64,000 nucleotides of DNA from Locusta migratoria (GCA_026315105.1 CM048744.1:658567676-658631675); one strand, 5' to 3'; counted from the first letter of the stretch, positions 44,695 through 55,516 are shown. Translations and numbers: made by a program. Notes: generated by a model not told the origin, from the sequence alone.

Positions 44695-45225
44695 GTGGTT
44701 CAGAAAGAATTTTGGCTACTCAACGTGAGCAAAGTTTTCGAAATTTCAGTTTTTAGTAACAAGTTCATAAATTAGTGATCATGAGATTTGCGGAACGTCC
44801 ATAGCAAGGGCAATAAGGGTAAACTTACGGTTGTGCTTAATCTTCTCTTCAACTGTGTGAACCAGTTCACCAGTAACCACAGACGGGCGTCCACGTCGTT
44901 CTTCATTGTGCACTTGATCACGTCCTTCATTGGTCTGACCCATCTTCTAACCATATATCACTCATAGCATTTTGTCCGTAAACCTCGCCGATTTTCCGAT
45001 GAATTTCCTTTGGTTTAATTTTATTTATGTTTAGAAAAAGAATCACAGATCTGATTTCTCACGCGGCTGAAATTATAAAGAAGCACACGTAGGCAGCAGT
45101 GATCTGAAAATGGCGTACATGTCTTCTCCTTGAGTCAGAGTAACTGCCGCGCATGCTCGGAACTTCAATAGTAGCGCTGCCGCGGATACAAATAGAAACG
45201 GAACTTAATTTGTGGACGAAAGTCG
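43788..45225 (-). mobile_element. Mariner relic inserted in the LINE
   Basis: TIRs CGAGGTATGTCCCCAAAGTA and its inverse (right end TTAATTTGTGGACGAAAGTCG), each extending to AAGTTCCGTTT, with TA at 43786-43787 and 45226-45227. Own length without the inner SINE is about 1.2 kb. The minus strand encodes scraps of a mariner transposase: GRPSVVTGELVHTVEEKIKH (about 44890), ANVTKQLLRKFHWDS (about 44330) and LGGQHFNDDNELKQHVITDG (about 44000), in the correct order but in different frames. T28 lies at 44667-44694. Confidence 0.85.
44059..44285 (+). mobile_element. SINE-C-like copy inside the mariner
   Basis: Diverged head (GAGGAGCGACCGAGCGCATT), B box GGGGGTTCGAATCCCC, middle AGTATAAGGTAGTTCATAAG and 3' GGGACTGATTACCCCGCAG. 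TSD CAGATGAGTCTC/CAGACGAGTCCC (10 of 12) at 44047-44058 and 44286-44297. About 20 bp of extra 5' sequence precedes the head. Confidence 0.85.
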
Positions 45226-45789
45226 TATAACACAAAACTTTGCAATGACCCTGATAGTAGCTAAACTCAAACATTGCAGCAGATCTTCAATGTGTTACTC
45301 CCAATTCAATCCCTCATCAATGCAAACACCTGAACATTTTGAATATTCTACCTTAGCTTCAGATATCTGTTCAGAGTCTATATATATATTAACTGTGTCA
45401 TGCCATTTACTGTATTAATTTTATATAATGGGTTTATCAACGTTTAATGAGAGTTCATTTTAAGGGAACCACTTAATAATTTACTGTAAGACACAATTTA
45501 CAATTTCATCTGTTAATTCGTGTTTGTCAGGCGTGATAATAATTCTATCATCAGCAGAAAGAAGTAGCTTAGCATCTTCGTGGATATAGAATGGCAAGTC
45601 ATTAATATATATTAAGAACAGCAAAGAACCCAAGACCGATCCTTGTAGAACCCTATTTTTGACAGCTCCCCAGTTAGAGGAATTAGTTGTTTCTTGCATG
45701 TTATGTGAAGTGCTTATTTCTACTTTCTGCACTCTTCCAGTTAGGTATGATGCTATGCTGGACTGAAATTTGAACCCAGATCGCTTAAA

Positions 45790-45915
45790 TCGGTTAGGCT
45801 CTCCAGACACGTCTAATTGTTTACGGAAACCACTGGCCCGAAGAGGAAAATCCGGGTTCGAATCCCAGAGCAGTACAAATTTTAAACATCACTATTGAAT
45901 CTATATCAATGCCCT
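45790..45915 (+). mobile_element. SINE-D
   Basis: ACCACTGGCCCGAAGAGGAA, then GGGTTCGAATCCCAGAGCAG: the same arrangement as 33680-33835. It lies at the end of the Jockey-like LINE. Confidence 0.7.
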
Positions 45916-46143
45916 GTAACTGTAGCGATATTTGAATATGTCGAATTCGTTGCTATCATCGAAACATACAACGTATCTATAAATGAAAACATCTAGTTAT
46001 AGCACAAATCCATTGATGCATTACTTCGAATACTGAACAGTAACAATAAAGGTGAATCAAGCTCAGCTTACTCATCACCCTCCTAGGTTATATCTTTGGT
46101 AGATACCCAGAGGTAGCATTTCTAAATGTCATAACCATATAAC

Positions 46144-47284
46144 CACAGTCTAACATATACAGTCACGACACTCACACAGATTTTTGTTGTACGCTGCGAT
46201 AGCAGCGCTCCAAGCGGCCGGCAAGCTACATTTCTGAATACGATAGTTGATGAGAGCGAATAGTATTGTTGAGATTCACGTAAGCATACTTTTACATTAG
46301 GGAACGTATGTAATGTATAAATAGGCAATAATTTAAAAATAGCTCCCCATTTGTCTTTCTTATGTATCATACGATTCCTGATAATGTAAAAAACGGTACA
46401 TTACAAGACAGTTAATTTACAATCATCCTGTAACATACAGGCTTTAAATGAGTACTTTCATATTCCAATAAAAATACCTAGGAAACACCAGGAGACATGC
46501 CCTTTAGCAGAGAGATGTCAATTTCTACGCAGGAACGTTAAGTATTCTTCATTACAATTCCAGTAAAATCGGTGAGGGTGGAACATAGGAGACGTATATA
46601 GAGTGCAATAAATACGGTATTTAACGTACCAAATCAACCATCACAGCTGCAGCTGAAGGAAAAACGGCACAGACATGGCAATATAATGATAATAGCAACC
46701 AAACTGTTTTCCAACAAAGAAGAACCCAATTCCACAATTGTTGCTACATCTGAACCACAAACGGCAAGAATAATCAAAACATTGGTTTTTTAAAGCTAAA
46801 GTAATTACACTTAAAAGAATATGCACGTATAAGAAAGATGAGTGACGTGTAAAAATTTGAGAATCATTAGACTCCGTGCCGAATTGATACACGTCAAAAA
46901 CTGACTGTCATAGAACAGACCAAAACAGAAATTTATTATACCATTATGTTTATATGCAACTCACTTTCAACGGAATAAGCTGCAAATATACACATATTCG
47001 TAAGTATTTGTTCATGACAGAGTTGTTCTTTATAGCAGTGAATCATTAAAATGAGGCTGTTTTTATATTAATTTCCATATTATGTTTGTCTCTCGATATT
47101 TTAATAATGCTTGTAACGCAGAAATTATAGTAAGTATTTCGTTAATTAGGTACAAAAGCGATTATAAACAAAAATCACTACTTCGGCAACTTGCCCACCG
47201 ATAGGAGCGCTAGTGTCGCAGCAGCTGTCAGTTGGTAACAACTTTTACAGCAGTGAGTCTCGTGACTGTATATGTTAGACTGTG
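46144..47284. mobile_element. DNA transposon with long TIRs, superfamily unclear
   Basis: CACAGTCTAACATATACAGT..CACGA at the left and its inverse at the right pair over about 90-100 bp with scattered mismatches (46144-46235 against 47198-47284). Direct repeat ATATAAC flanks (46137-46143, 47285-47291), suggesting a 7-8 bp TSD. No transposase was recognised in the AT-rich interior. Confidence 0.75.
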
Positions 47285-47291
47285 ATATAAC

Positions 47292-48842
47292 CTACAAATT
47301 TAAGGACGTATTGTTCCTATTATAAGGAAGATAAATAAAATTCAGCAGTTTGCTACCTTTCCTATTGTTGCAGTTTTAACGGGTAGCAGTTTGTTATTCA
47401 AATTTTTTGTGATCCTGATATATTCACGGAGAATCTGCTGGTATGCAGGTTCTCTCGGTGGTGCTGGCGCAGCGTTAGTTTCTTTGTTTGCAGCTCGCTG
47501 TCACTATTGTGCCGTGGAAAACGGGTGTGGAACGGTAAGCAACACAGCTGTGCTGCGCAGCGTGGCCCGTAAAGCGAGGTAACACGCCCGAACCGGCCTC
47601 TGCGCCGCCGTACGGAAATTGCAAATTAGCGGAGCTGTGTGGACGCGACGGCAGAGCCCTCTGGGCGGCCGCGCGCCGCTCTAGTCTGTCACACGCGGAG
47701 ACATCTAGCTGCCAGCACCCGTACTGCTCTCGATCGGCAAAGGCAACGAATTATCCAACGCTACACAATCCCGTTAAGTGGTTACTTCGAAAAGCGAACA
47801 ATTCGGAAGGCGGCTGTAACGGTGACAAACTACTCGCCTTTCGTTCAAAACAAGTCTTCCTTTGGATTATGTAACAAAAATAATATTCGAGTTTGTACGT
47901 AAAACAATCTAATATATGAACAAACAGCAGTTCCTGTTTGATGTTTTTATACGCACTACAATAGGGTAACGTACAATTACTCGTGGGATGTGACATTGAA
48001 ACAACCCCACTTCTAATTTAATGTTCGCAAATACACATTATGAACTGAAAGTCATTTTTTGTATATATAAATATTTCTAAGGTGGAATCTGATTAAATTT
48101 CCACTTATCTTCAATTCGCGGAGAAGTTGATGGAAAGTTTGTCGTAGGTTATACGACGAATCTTCTCAGTTTTTAAATTAGTTACTTCGGTTTGTCGTAA
48201 ACACATTTTATTTTATGTAGACAGATTACAAATATTTCACAAAAGATGTCAGCTATCGTGCCTTCCCAGTGCCACTTATGCAGAAAGAAGTTTCGTAGCA
48301 AAGACGTAACAATAAAAGCAAATTACGTGCTTTCCTGTCCAAGAGAAAGTGACAACTCCTTTTACGATCTTAAATTTGCTTTTATATAACATACAAAAAT
48401 ACTACTGATATTAAGTCGAAAGAATTACATTAAAAAAATTACTTTCATAAATAGTCAACGATATGAGAGAAAGGTAGTATATGGCAGATTCTTTGAATAT
48501 CAACGTGAACATTATGAACAAAAGAAATCGTTAATTTCATAAAATAGACATTTTGTATAGGCCATGATCCTGAATTTAATAGTGTTTTGTCTGTATACTA
48601 TGTGTAGGGGAATTTATAAAATATTACATAATTTACATCGAAATAACAGGTGTTTTGTAAATATTGTCTCGAAATTGACCTACGGTTCAATCTGCTTTTA
48701 TCAGATATAGATTTAGACGAAAGGTATTGACGTATTTTACATTTAGGATTTTCAGTTGCTTTTATCTAATATTAGTAGTGACAGCTGCCATGACATCTGT
48801 TTTTTATTACACTAGAATGACCGCGAACTGTAACATTCGATT
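47292..48842. other. Unassigned; CpG-rich patch at 47390-47720
   Basis: The CpG-rich patch contains a 63-codon plus frame (47391-47582) with a GTAAGC splice-donor-like site at about 47533. This is the most exon- or promoter-like stretch here, but no domain is recognisable. The rest (47760-48840) is AT-rich and unassigned. Confidence 0.3.
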
Positions 48843-49170
48843 GAAACTTCCTGGCAGACTAAAATTGTGTGCCGGAACGGAGACTCGAACCTGGGACCTT
48901 TGCCTTTCGCGAGCAAGCGCTCTACTGACTGAGCTATCCCGACACGACTCACGACACCGCCTCATAACTTTACTTCCGCCAGTACCTCGCCTCCTACTTT
49001 TCAAATTTCACAGAAGCTCTCCTGCAAACACGCAAGACTAGCACTCCTGGAAGAAAGGATATGGTGGAGACATGGCTTAGCCACAGCCTAAGGGATGTTT
49101 CCAGAATGAAACTTTCACTCTGCAGCGGACTGTGCGCTGACATGAAACTTCCTGGCAGATTAAAATTGAT
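48843..49170. mobile_element. SINE-J (tRNA-containing repeat), single copy
   Basis: It starts GAAACTTCCTGGCAGACTAA and contains an antisense tRNA-like block (GGAGACTCGAACCTGGGACC .. CTACTGACTGAGCTATCCCG, 48875-48950). It ends with a module (CACTCTGCAGCGGACTGTGC) followed by a second GAAACTTCCTGGCAGATTAA. The cloverleaf is imperfect, so it is not called as a tRNA gene. Confidence 0.8.
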
Positions 49171-49418
49171 TGTTTAGTGCTCCGAATTTTAGAGGTGAAA
49201 TATATTTAGCAGCACGTTTTGAGCGACATGTGTGTTATGACAATCCAAAATAGCAGCTTGGTACACTTAAAGAATGTGAAATCAATGGTGTAGTTCCCCG
49301 CCAGTCTTCGGATAAGGAGCGGACGAACTAAGAGGCGAAGAATCTGCGAAATAGTTCGCGTAGTTCGCCTGTGGGAGCGCTTTTCCGAACTAGTTTGTTC
49401 GCGAACTACACAAGACTA

Positions 49419-49957
49419 AAATGAAACTTTCACTCTGCAGCGGAGTATGCGCTGATATGAAACTTCCTGGCAGATTAAAATTGTGTGCCGGAACCGGGAC
49501 TCGAACCTGGGACCTTTTATCGCGGGCAAACGCACTACCGACTGTGCTATCCCGACACGACTCACGACACAGCCTCACAACTTTACTTCCGCCAGTACCT
49601 AGCCTCCTACTTTCCAAACTTCACAGAAGCTCTCCTGCGAACCATGCAAGACTAGCACTCCTGGAAGAAAGGATATGATGGAGACATGGCTTAGCCACAG
49701 CCTAAGGGATGTTTCCAGAATGAAACATTCACTCTGCAGCGGAGTGTGCGCTGATATGAAACTTCCTGGCAGATTAAAATTGTGTGCCGGAACCGGGAAT
49801 CGAACCTGGGACCTTTGCCTTTCGCGGGCAAGTTGTGAGGCGGCATCGTCAGTCGTGTCGGGATAGCACAGTCGGCTTTGCGCTTGCCCGCGAAAGGCAC
49901 AGGTCCCAGGTTCGAGTTCCGTTTCCGGCACACAATTTTAATCTGCCAGGAAGTTTT
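49419..49957. mobile_element. Composite SINE-J dimer with one TSD
   Basis: Two SINE-J units in tandem (module CTTTCACTCTGCAGCGGAG at about 49425 and 49730). The second is folded: 49759-49832 and 49884-49957 are inverse arms carrying the tRNA-like block in both orientations. Exact 11-bp TSD ACACAAGACTA at 49408-49418 and 49958-49968 shows that the whole dimer was inserted as a unit. Confidence 0.85.
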
Positions 49958-49968
49958 ACACAAGACTA

Positions 49969-50011
49969 GTCCCTGGGCTTACAAGTAACTGAAACTAAAC
50001 TAACCTAAGGC

Positions 50012-50042
<31 letters not shown>

Positions 50043-50110
50043 TTCTGTGGGAGGAATCGCGCTCTGCAGCAAGGCTGCCTTAGACCGCTCGCCTACGGAG
50101 GAATAAATCG
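49969..50110 (-). mobile_element. Decayed SINE-B with (CA)n
   Basis: TAACTGAAACTAAACTAACC, then (CA)n 50014-50041, then GGAGGAATCGCGCTCTGCAG..TTAGACCGCTCGCCTACGG, the antisense B-box and head region of SINE-B. Confidence 0.75.
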
Positions 50111-50650
50111 CATTTTTCTGCAGGCTGAAGTCCCACAACAAGGCCTCGTGGCTGCGCATGTGTGGCACAACACCTACTCGCTCCGTTGCGCAATCGTAAT
50201 TAGAACAGAAAGTAATGGCTCTTACAGTTCGTAGAAAAACATTATCGAGAAATCCAAGTGGTACCACAAAAATGAGCAGTATTCGTAGAGTTTGCAGGTA
50301 GATGCAAATGGCCTGTTTTAATTAATGAAATGTCTGAACAACGGAAAGAACTGCCCCACTTTAAAATTTCTCGTACTCTGATCTGCCAGTGTACGTAAAT
50401 TACCCAACCTGGTCGACGTAGGCAGATAATTCGTGATTTGTGCAATTAGTAATTTTGGCACGACTGGAAATTTTAAAAGGAAATTAATTTTATAATTTCA
50501 GTTCGTATTCGAGGTACATACAAGATATTCCATACGAAGTTCGTTTTTACCAGTTTTATTTGTGTGATAGTACAGATACTTTTACGTAAAATGTACAGCT
50601 GTCTTTGGTTTCTAACATAATTAAGAAACGTCATTGAAATAACGGGCGTT
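50111..50650. other. Unassigned sequence
   Basis: Nothing recognised. Confidence 0.4.
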
Positions 50651-50667
50651 GTTCTCATATGGCGAGG

Positions 50668-51061
50668 GACCCTCTCGATTAGCCGTGCGGTTTAACGCAC
50701 CGCTTTCTGAGACGGGGAGGCGTACCGGCCCCGCTTCGAATTCACCCGGCGGATTAACGAAAGGGGTCAGAGTGCCGGCCAGCCTGGATGTGGTTTTTAT
50801 GCGGTTTTCCACATCCCCCTAGGTGAATACCGCACTGGTCCCCAGGTCCCGCCTCAGTTACAGGATTCGCAGACATTTCGTAACACTTTACACCTTCACA
50901 CTTATAACACTATAAGCAGACCTTTGGGGTACAAATTTCCTCCCAGGGGGAAACGGGTTGGCGATAGGAAGCGCATCCGGCCACCCCGTAAATATTAATA
51001 TGCGCCAAATCCGAATTAACAAAGCCGACCCCGCATGTGCGGGAACGTAGCTAAAGACAGA
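50668..51061 (+). mobile_element. SINE-H, long tRNA-related SINE
   Basis: Head TCTCGATTAGCCGTGCGGTT (A box), B-box-like CGCTTCGAATTCACCCGGCG, then GGATGTGGTTTTTATGCGGT and CCGCCTCAGTTACA, an arrangement I know from a long orthopteran SINE-like repeat. 17-bp TSD GTTCTCATATGGCGAGG/GTTCTCACATGGAGAGG (15 of 17) at 50651-50667 and 51062-51078. Confidence 0.82.
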
Positions 51062-51130
51062 GTTCTCACATGGAGAGGCATCGTAAACAGCTTGAACAAT
51101 GTATACTTCACGAGAAATTTTTTGCACGTC

Positions 51131-51309
51131 TAAAGCGTCTCGCTGCGGAGCGCACGGTTACTCGCCGTGGAGGTTCGAGTCCTCCCTGGGGCATGGGTGT
51201 GTGTGTTTGTCCTTAGGTTAGTTCACCTAGGTTTAAGTAGTTTGTAAGCTACGGACTGATGACCACGCAGTTTGGTCCGATAGATTTACAAACATTTGAA
51301 CATTTGATC
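51131..51309 (+). mobile_element. SINE-B, 5'-truncated with perfect TSD
   Basis: It starts within the A-box/anticodon region (TAAAGCGTCTCGCTGCGGAG); the first about 23 bp of the head are missing. Exact 9-bp TSD TTGCACGTC at 51122-51130 and 51310-51318. The truncation therefore happened during insertion. Confidence 0.92.
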
Positions 51310-51458
51310 TTGCACGTCGACTTCGTTGTATAGAAATTTTCATTGCCTGCAGTATCATATTACACTGTAAAAAATCTGTATCCGTGTTTCTTATCTGTTC
51401 CTAAACAACTGGATTTCAAAAGTACCTGAAAAGTAACAATTACTGAAAGAACAACAAA

Positions 51459-51703
51459 AGGTAGGAAGATTAGGGTTTAACGTCCCGTCGACATAGTGGT
51501 CGTTAGAGGTGAAGCACACGCTCGGAAAGTTTTTGTCAGGGAAGGGGGAGGAAATCGGCCGAGTCTTTTGAACGGAACCATCCCGGCATATGCTTGAAGT
51601 GATTTAGGCAAATCATAGAACTCATAAATCAGGATGCCCAGACGTGGTTTGAACTTAATTCGAGTCCATTATGTGTTACATCTGCCCCACCTCGCTCGCT
51701 GAA
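51459..51703 (-). mobile_element. SINE-E, decayed antisense copy
   Basis: Antisense landmarks of SINE-E in order: TAACGTCCCGTCGACATAG, GGAACCATCCCGGCATATGC, GTGATTTAGGCAAATCATAG, CATCTGCCCCACCTCGCTCG. Confidence 0.8.
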
Positions 51704-51764
51704 AGAAGTGTAGCGGAGGAAGTGACATAGGATATGGACAAAAAAAAACAAAAAAACAAAAATA

Positions 51765-52018
51765 CAAATGTTTGTAAGGCTTATGGGACTTAACTGTGGG
51801 GTCATCAGTCCCCAAACTTACAAACTACTTATAAACTAACTTATACTAAAACAACACATACATCCATGTCCGAGGAGGGGACTGATGACCTAGCTCTTTA
51901 GTCTCCTACAAAACCACCACCACCAACAACAACAACAACAACATGTCCGAGTGAGGATTCGAACCTCCGACGCGGGAGGCGGCGCGATCCGCAACGTGGC
52001 GCTCCAGATCGGCTACAC
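51765..52018 (-). mobile_element. SINE (A/B-like) split by a 68-bp retro-insert
   Basis: Left part: 3' tail and middle domain (GGGGTCATCAGTCCCCAAAC). Right part: B box GAGGATTCGAACCTCCGAC and head GGCGCTCCAGATCGGCTACA. The halves are separated by 51875-51942 plus the duplicated ATGTCCGAG. Confidence 0.85.
51875..51942 (+). mobile_element. 68-bp retro-insert: stem-loop plus (CAA)n tail
   Basis: Almost nothing but GGGGACTGATGACCTAGCTC..TTTAGTCTCC, a 7-bp stem with a GATGACC loop, and an ACC/AAC-repeat tail. Exact 9-bp TSD ATGTCCGAG at 51866-51874 and 51943-51951. Confidence 0.85.
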
Positions 52019-53065
52019 CCGGGCGGCAGGACATGGACAGGCAGAAGTCGAGGAGGAGATGGGAAGAGAGAGGGAGGGAGGGGGGAGAGAGAGAAATTGG
52101 GGATGTGTAGGAGAGACGTAGAAGATTGAGTGGTGTGGTTGGTGCGTGAAAGAAACGCGATGTGCGAGTGTAGGTGGGAAAGGGAGAGGGATGAAGTGGA
52201 GAGTGTGAGGACACAGTACAATTGTTAGGAAGATGTCTAACAAAAGAGAAGAAGGGAGAAAAAATCGGAAAAATGCCGTATTCAGCAGAAAGGGACATAA
52301 TTTCATTCATCATAGTGATGTTTTCTAAAGAATGTAACTCTGTTATTCACAATTCATTTTTAAAAAAACGCACAAGTTTCTTGGTTTTATTGCTCAGCGT
52401 GACGCGTTTCGAGAATTTATTCCCATCTTCAGATTCTTTTTGTTACATAATTTGTATTTATCCATATATCTCCATTTGTGTGTTCTGTTTCTCCTGCCAC
52501 GTGGCTTTCACATGATACTGCAATCGGATATATTAGGATCTTATTTCTACATTATTTTTAAAATGGTGTTTTTAAGCTTTTATTTAAAGGTATTGTGCTT
52601 TCTTCACTGTACAGAATTTCGCATATGTAGAGAACATCACTACACTGTGTAAATAAACATGTTACATGGATGTTAATATAGCACAAATTTACAAAGAGTT
52701 TGTATACATTCAAAGATGTTACTTTTGTGACATATTATTTACTTTATTTACAGTTATTGTGAGGAATTAAATAAACTTACATTTCTATTTATGTAAGACA
52801 TGAGAAGTTTTTAAGGAAATTCGACGATTCACTATCCAGTTTGTCATCGAGGACGTTTTCTTCTTTCTTTTTGTGGTGTACAAAAATTTCAAGTTCTTCC
52901 ATTAAGGGACATGGTGGTGACAGTATTGGTGATTCTGACCAACATACTTCAGGTGACAACTGCATGCCGTGCTTCCTTAAAGAATCCAACAGCTATTTAT
53001 CACGAGCGTGCAATTCTAGAAAGCATATGACGGACCTCCATTTCTTGCTTTTATACTGCAGAACG
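52019..53065. other. Unassigned sequence
   Basis: 52040-52210 is purine-rich low complexity, which explains the long overlapping minus frames. 52310-52445 (GACGCGTTTCGAGAATTTAT) resembles a MITE tail. The rest is AT-rich. Confidence 0.35.
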
Positions 53066-53072
53066 GTACGTT

Positions 53073-53480
53073 CAAATGTTTGTATAGTTTATGGGACTTA
53101 ACTACGGGGTCATCAGTCCCTAAACTTACAAACTATTTGCCGGCCGCGGTGGCCGAGGAGACTGAGGCGCTTGAGTCACGGTCTGCACGGCCACTACGGT
53201 CGGGGGTTCGAATCCCCCCTCGGGCATGAATATTTGTGCCGTCTTTAGTATAAGGTAGTTCATAAGTAGTTTGTAAGTTTAGGGACTGATGACCCCGTAG
53301 TTAAGTCCCATAAGCTTAACAAACATTTGAACATTTTGAACAAACTATTTATGAACTAACTAACACTAAGGACTGCACAAATATTCATGCCCGAGGGGGG
53401 ATTCGAACCCCTGACCGTAGTGGCCGTGCAGACCGTGACTGGAGCGCCTCAGTTCCCTCGGCCACCGCTGCCAGCGCGGT
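53073..53480 (-). mobile_element. SINE-A split by another SINE-A
   Basis: Antisense copy whose 3' part lies at 53073-53138 and whose 5' part lies at 53351-53480. A probable 7-bp TSD GTACGTT lies at 53066-53072 and 53481-53487. Confidence 0.9.
53139..53339 (+). mobile_element. SINE-A inserted in SINE-A, opposite orientation
   Basis: Complete, near-consensus sense copy. Exact 11-bp TSD ACAAACTATTT (53128-53138, 53340-53350), a target within the host SINE's own middle domain. Confidence 0.95.
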
Positions 53481-53489
53481 GTACGTTAA

Positions 53490-54102
53490 TACATGAAAAT
53501 CGAGACTCGGGTGTTGGAACCAACCACCGGTTTCTGACACTTTGAACACAACACACTCCAAAAACAAAAGACACACTTCAGGCTTTTAGGCTGGCGCTGT
53601 TAATTTTCACACTGCATATTTTCTGCAGTTTTTCATTAAAAAAGTATACTTACTGTATTGCGTTAAGAAAAGACTAGTGAATATTGGTGCGGACGCTGTG
53701 TGCACTTGGGTTGTACGCTTCATGTATTGACATTTCAGATTAATCCATACCGAGTGTACATAAGGTTCTTGTAAATACGCCCTGCCCGCTGAGTTTAAAT
53801 GGTGCTTGCGTGTTTTCCAGTTCCGCGTGCAGTCTAACCACACTGTTTGTACTACAGGTAGTTTGCAAAGCCCGTGTACGGATATACACATATGGAAATG
53901 GAGGAAGCAGACAGAATAGGCGTGAGTTGTCGTTTGACAAGCATCCAACGATGGGATATTCTGGAGGTATAAAGCGGCCAACAGATTTTCGAATTTGTGT
54001 CGTACAGAGGACAGCATGGTAGTTCGCAGTGCAACCTCATTTATTTTCCATTTATAGCAAGTGGTGTTTAACAAGCTTTAGGAACGCTTTGAAGTACCAC
54101 AT
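53490..54102. other. Unassigned; long minus frame of doubtful meaning
   Basis: A 155-codon minus frame (54074-53607) has no recognisable domain, and shorter frames overlap it on both strands. I see no repeat or gene that I can name. Confidence 0.3.
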
Positions 54103-54369
54103 TTGCACAAACAGTTATATCAAATTCATTTTCTTAAATTTTTATTTCTATTTCACAAGCGGTTTCGCCTAATTAACGGACCATCATCTGATGTAATTCT
54201 GTCGTGATACGTGTTATGTAAACATATTTTCTTTCCGTGTAGACGATACGGAATGAAAAGATGCTTTATAATACGTGTTGCAACAAAATTAGACCAGATG
54301 ATGGTCCGTAAATATGGCGAAACCGGTTGCGAAATAAAAAAGGTGAATCTGATACTGCCGCTTGTGCAA
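54103..54369. repeat. Foldback MITE, about 105-120 bp arms
   Basis: Arms 54103-54222 and 54265-54369 pair; key phrases GGTTTCGCCTAATTAACGGA / CATCATCTG and their inverses. No protein. Confidence 0.82.
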
Positions 54370-54987
54370 ATATTTTTTCCACCTTTTTTTCTCCAGCGCA
54401 CGTTTCACATACCTCCTATCAGACGAGCACTTCATACATCAAAGATCATTGTGATTTTAAATTGTAGCAACTACGCACAGTCGAATGGTATGAGTATGAA
54501 GGCTTTGGTAGGTCGCTTATGAGCTCTTTAGGTAGCAATGAAGGTGCGTAGTCGGTACAAATTTTAAGAATTTGGTGGATGTAAGTATTTGCGAAAATAA
54601 ACATACGAGCCGTATTAGTTAATTAGTCGTTATCTACTTGGATAAGAAAATACATGTAGTCACAATAAAATTATGTTGTGGCAACGTTAAAAATCATATT
54701 TCACTTGACGGCAGGCATATAGTGTTATATCCTGCGATCTACAGGAAAGAAACCAATGATGAAACGAAATAGAATTTATTTAACACAAAAGAAGACGCCT
54801 TCTTGGCATACAATGAAATCACAGAGAAAAATGGCAGAAAGTAATTGCTGACAAAAACTATTAAGTACTGAGGGCGTAAAGCCTCACACTAAAACAACAA
54901 CACAATTTACTAGTGGCGCGAGGCCCAAATAATTCAAGACAACTACAAGTATGTGACACTGCGGTAAGTGCCGACGGTGGTAGAACC
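54370..54987. other. Unassigned AT-rich sequence
   Basis: Nothing recognised. Confidence 0.4.
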
Positions 54988-55089
54988 GGCGTGGTAGCTC
55001 AAATGTCTGTAAATCTACGGACCAAACTGCGTGGTCATCAGTCCGTAGCTTACAAACTACTTAAACCTAGGTAAACTAACCTAAGGACT

Positions 55090-55123
<34 letters not shown>

Positions 55124-55473
55124 CCCCCAGGGAGGACTGAAACCTCCGACGGCGAGCAACCGCGCGCTCCGCAGCGAGGCGCCTTAAGGTGCGAGTCCGA
55201 ACACGGCGACAGCGACCCACTGCCGCTGCCGACAACGACCGAGACGCAGCCGCAGCCGCCTGCTGCCGACCCGTTGCGGAACGCAGCGGCAGGCGAGCAG
55301 CGCGGTCGCCGGTGAGAGGCGGGGTGAGGTGTCCGCCGACTGCCGCGGCTGTTGCGCTGTAGTTGGAGGGGAAGACGATGACGTTGCTTTGTTCCATACT
55401 AAGAAAACACGACAGCTGGTAATGCCTTTATGTAAACGTACAGCTGCCGAGGGAAGTTACAGGCCGCTGATTT

Positions 55474-55484
55474 AAAAAAAAAAA

Positions 55485-55516
<32 letters not shown>
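55474..55516. repeat. A-rich homopolymer tract
   Basis: About 42 bp of A with a single C. Confidence 0.9.

Larger units (their letters stand above)
43090..45830 (-). pseudogene. Jockey-like LINE, fragmented by a SINE and a mariner
   Basis: Minus strand. 45810-45481 has the RT core SYLTGRVQKVEISTSHN-type sequence, QGSVLGSLLFLIYINDLP and LLSADDRIIIT (FADD changed to SADD). The linker continues to 45228, is interrupted by the mariner (43788-45225), resumes at 43785-43655, is interrupted by a SINE (43422-43650) and ends with 43345-43127: HSYNTRIKGDIHYSTSNLNL, then KGVNYAATNVFDHLPSSIKS. Those last motifs typify Jockey-group C-termini. The pieces are collinear, so one LINE copy hosted all later insertions. 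Stops and frameshifts are present. Confidence 0.78.

Noticed and set aside
49419..49957. CRISPR-like or tandem array
   Set aside because: Repeats are long, diverged and tRNA-bearing, with no regular spacers; the genome is eukaryotic.
51906..52313. Long overlapping minus frames
   Set aside because: They run through a purine-rich low-complexity tract and the antisense of a SINE; no domain in any frame.
53607..54074. 155-codon minus frame as a host gene
   Set aside because: No recognisable domain, overlapping frames on both strands, neighbouring MITE and SINE; length alone is not enough in 64 kb.
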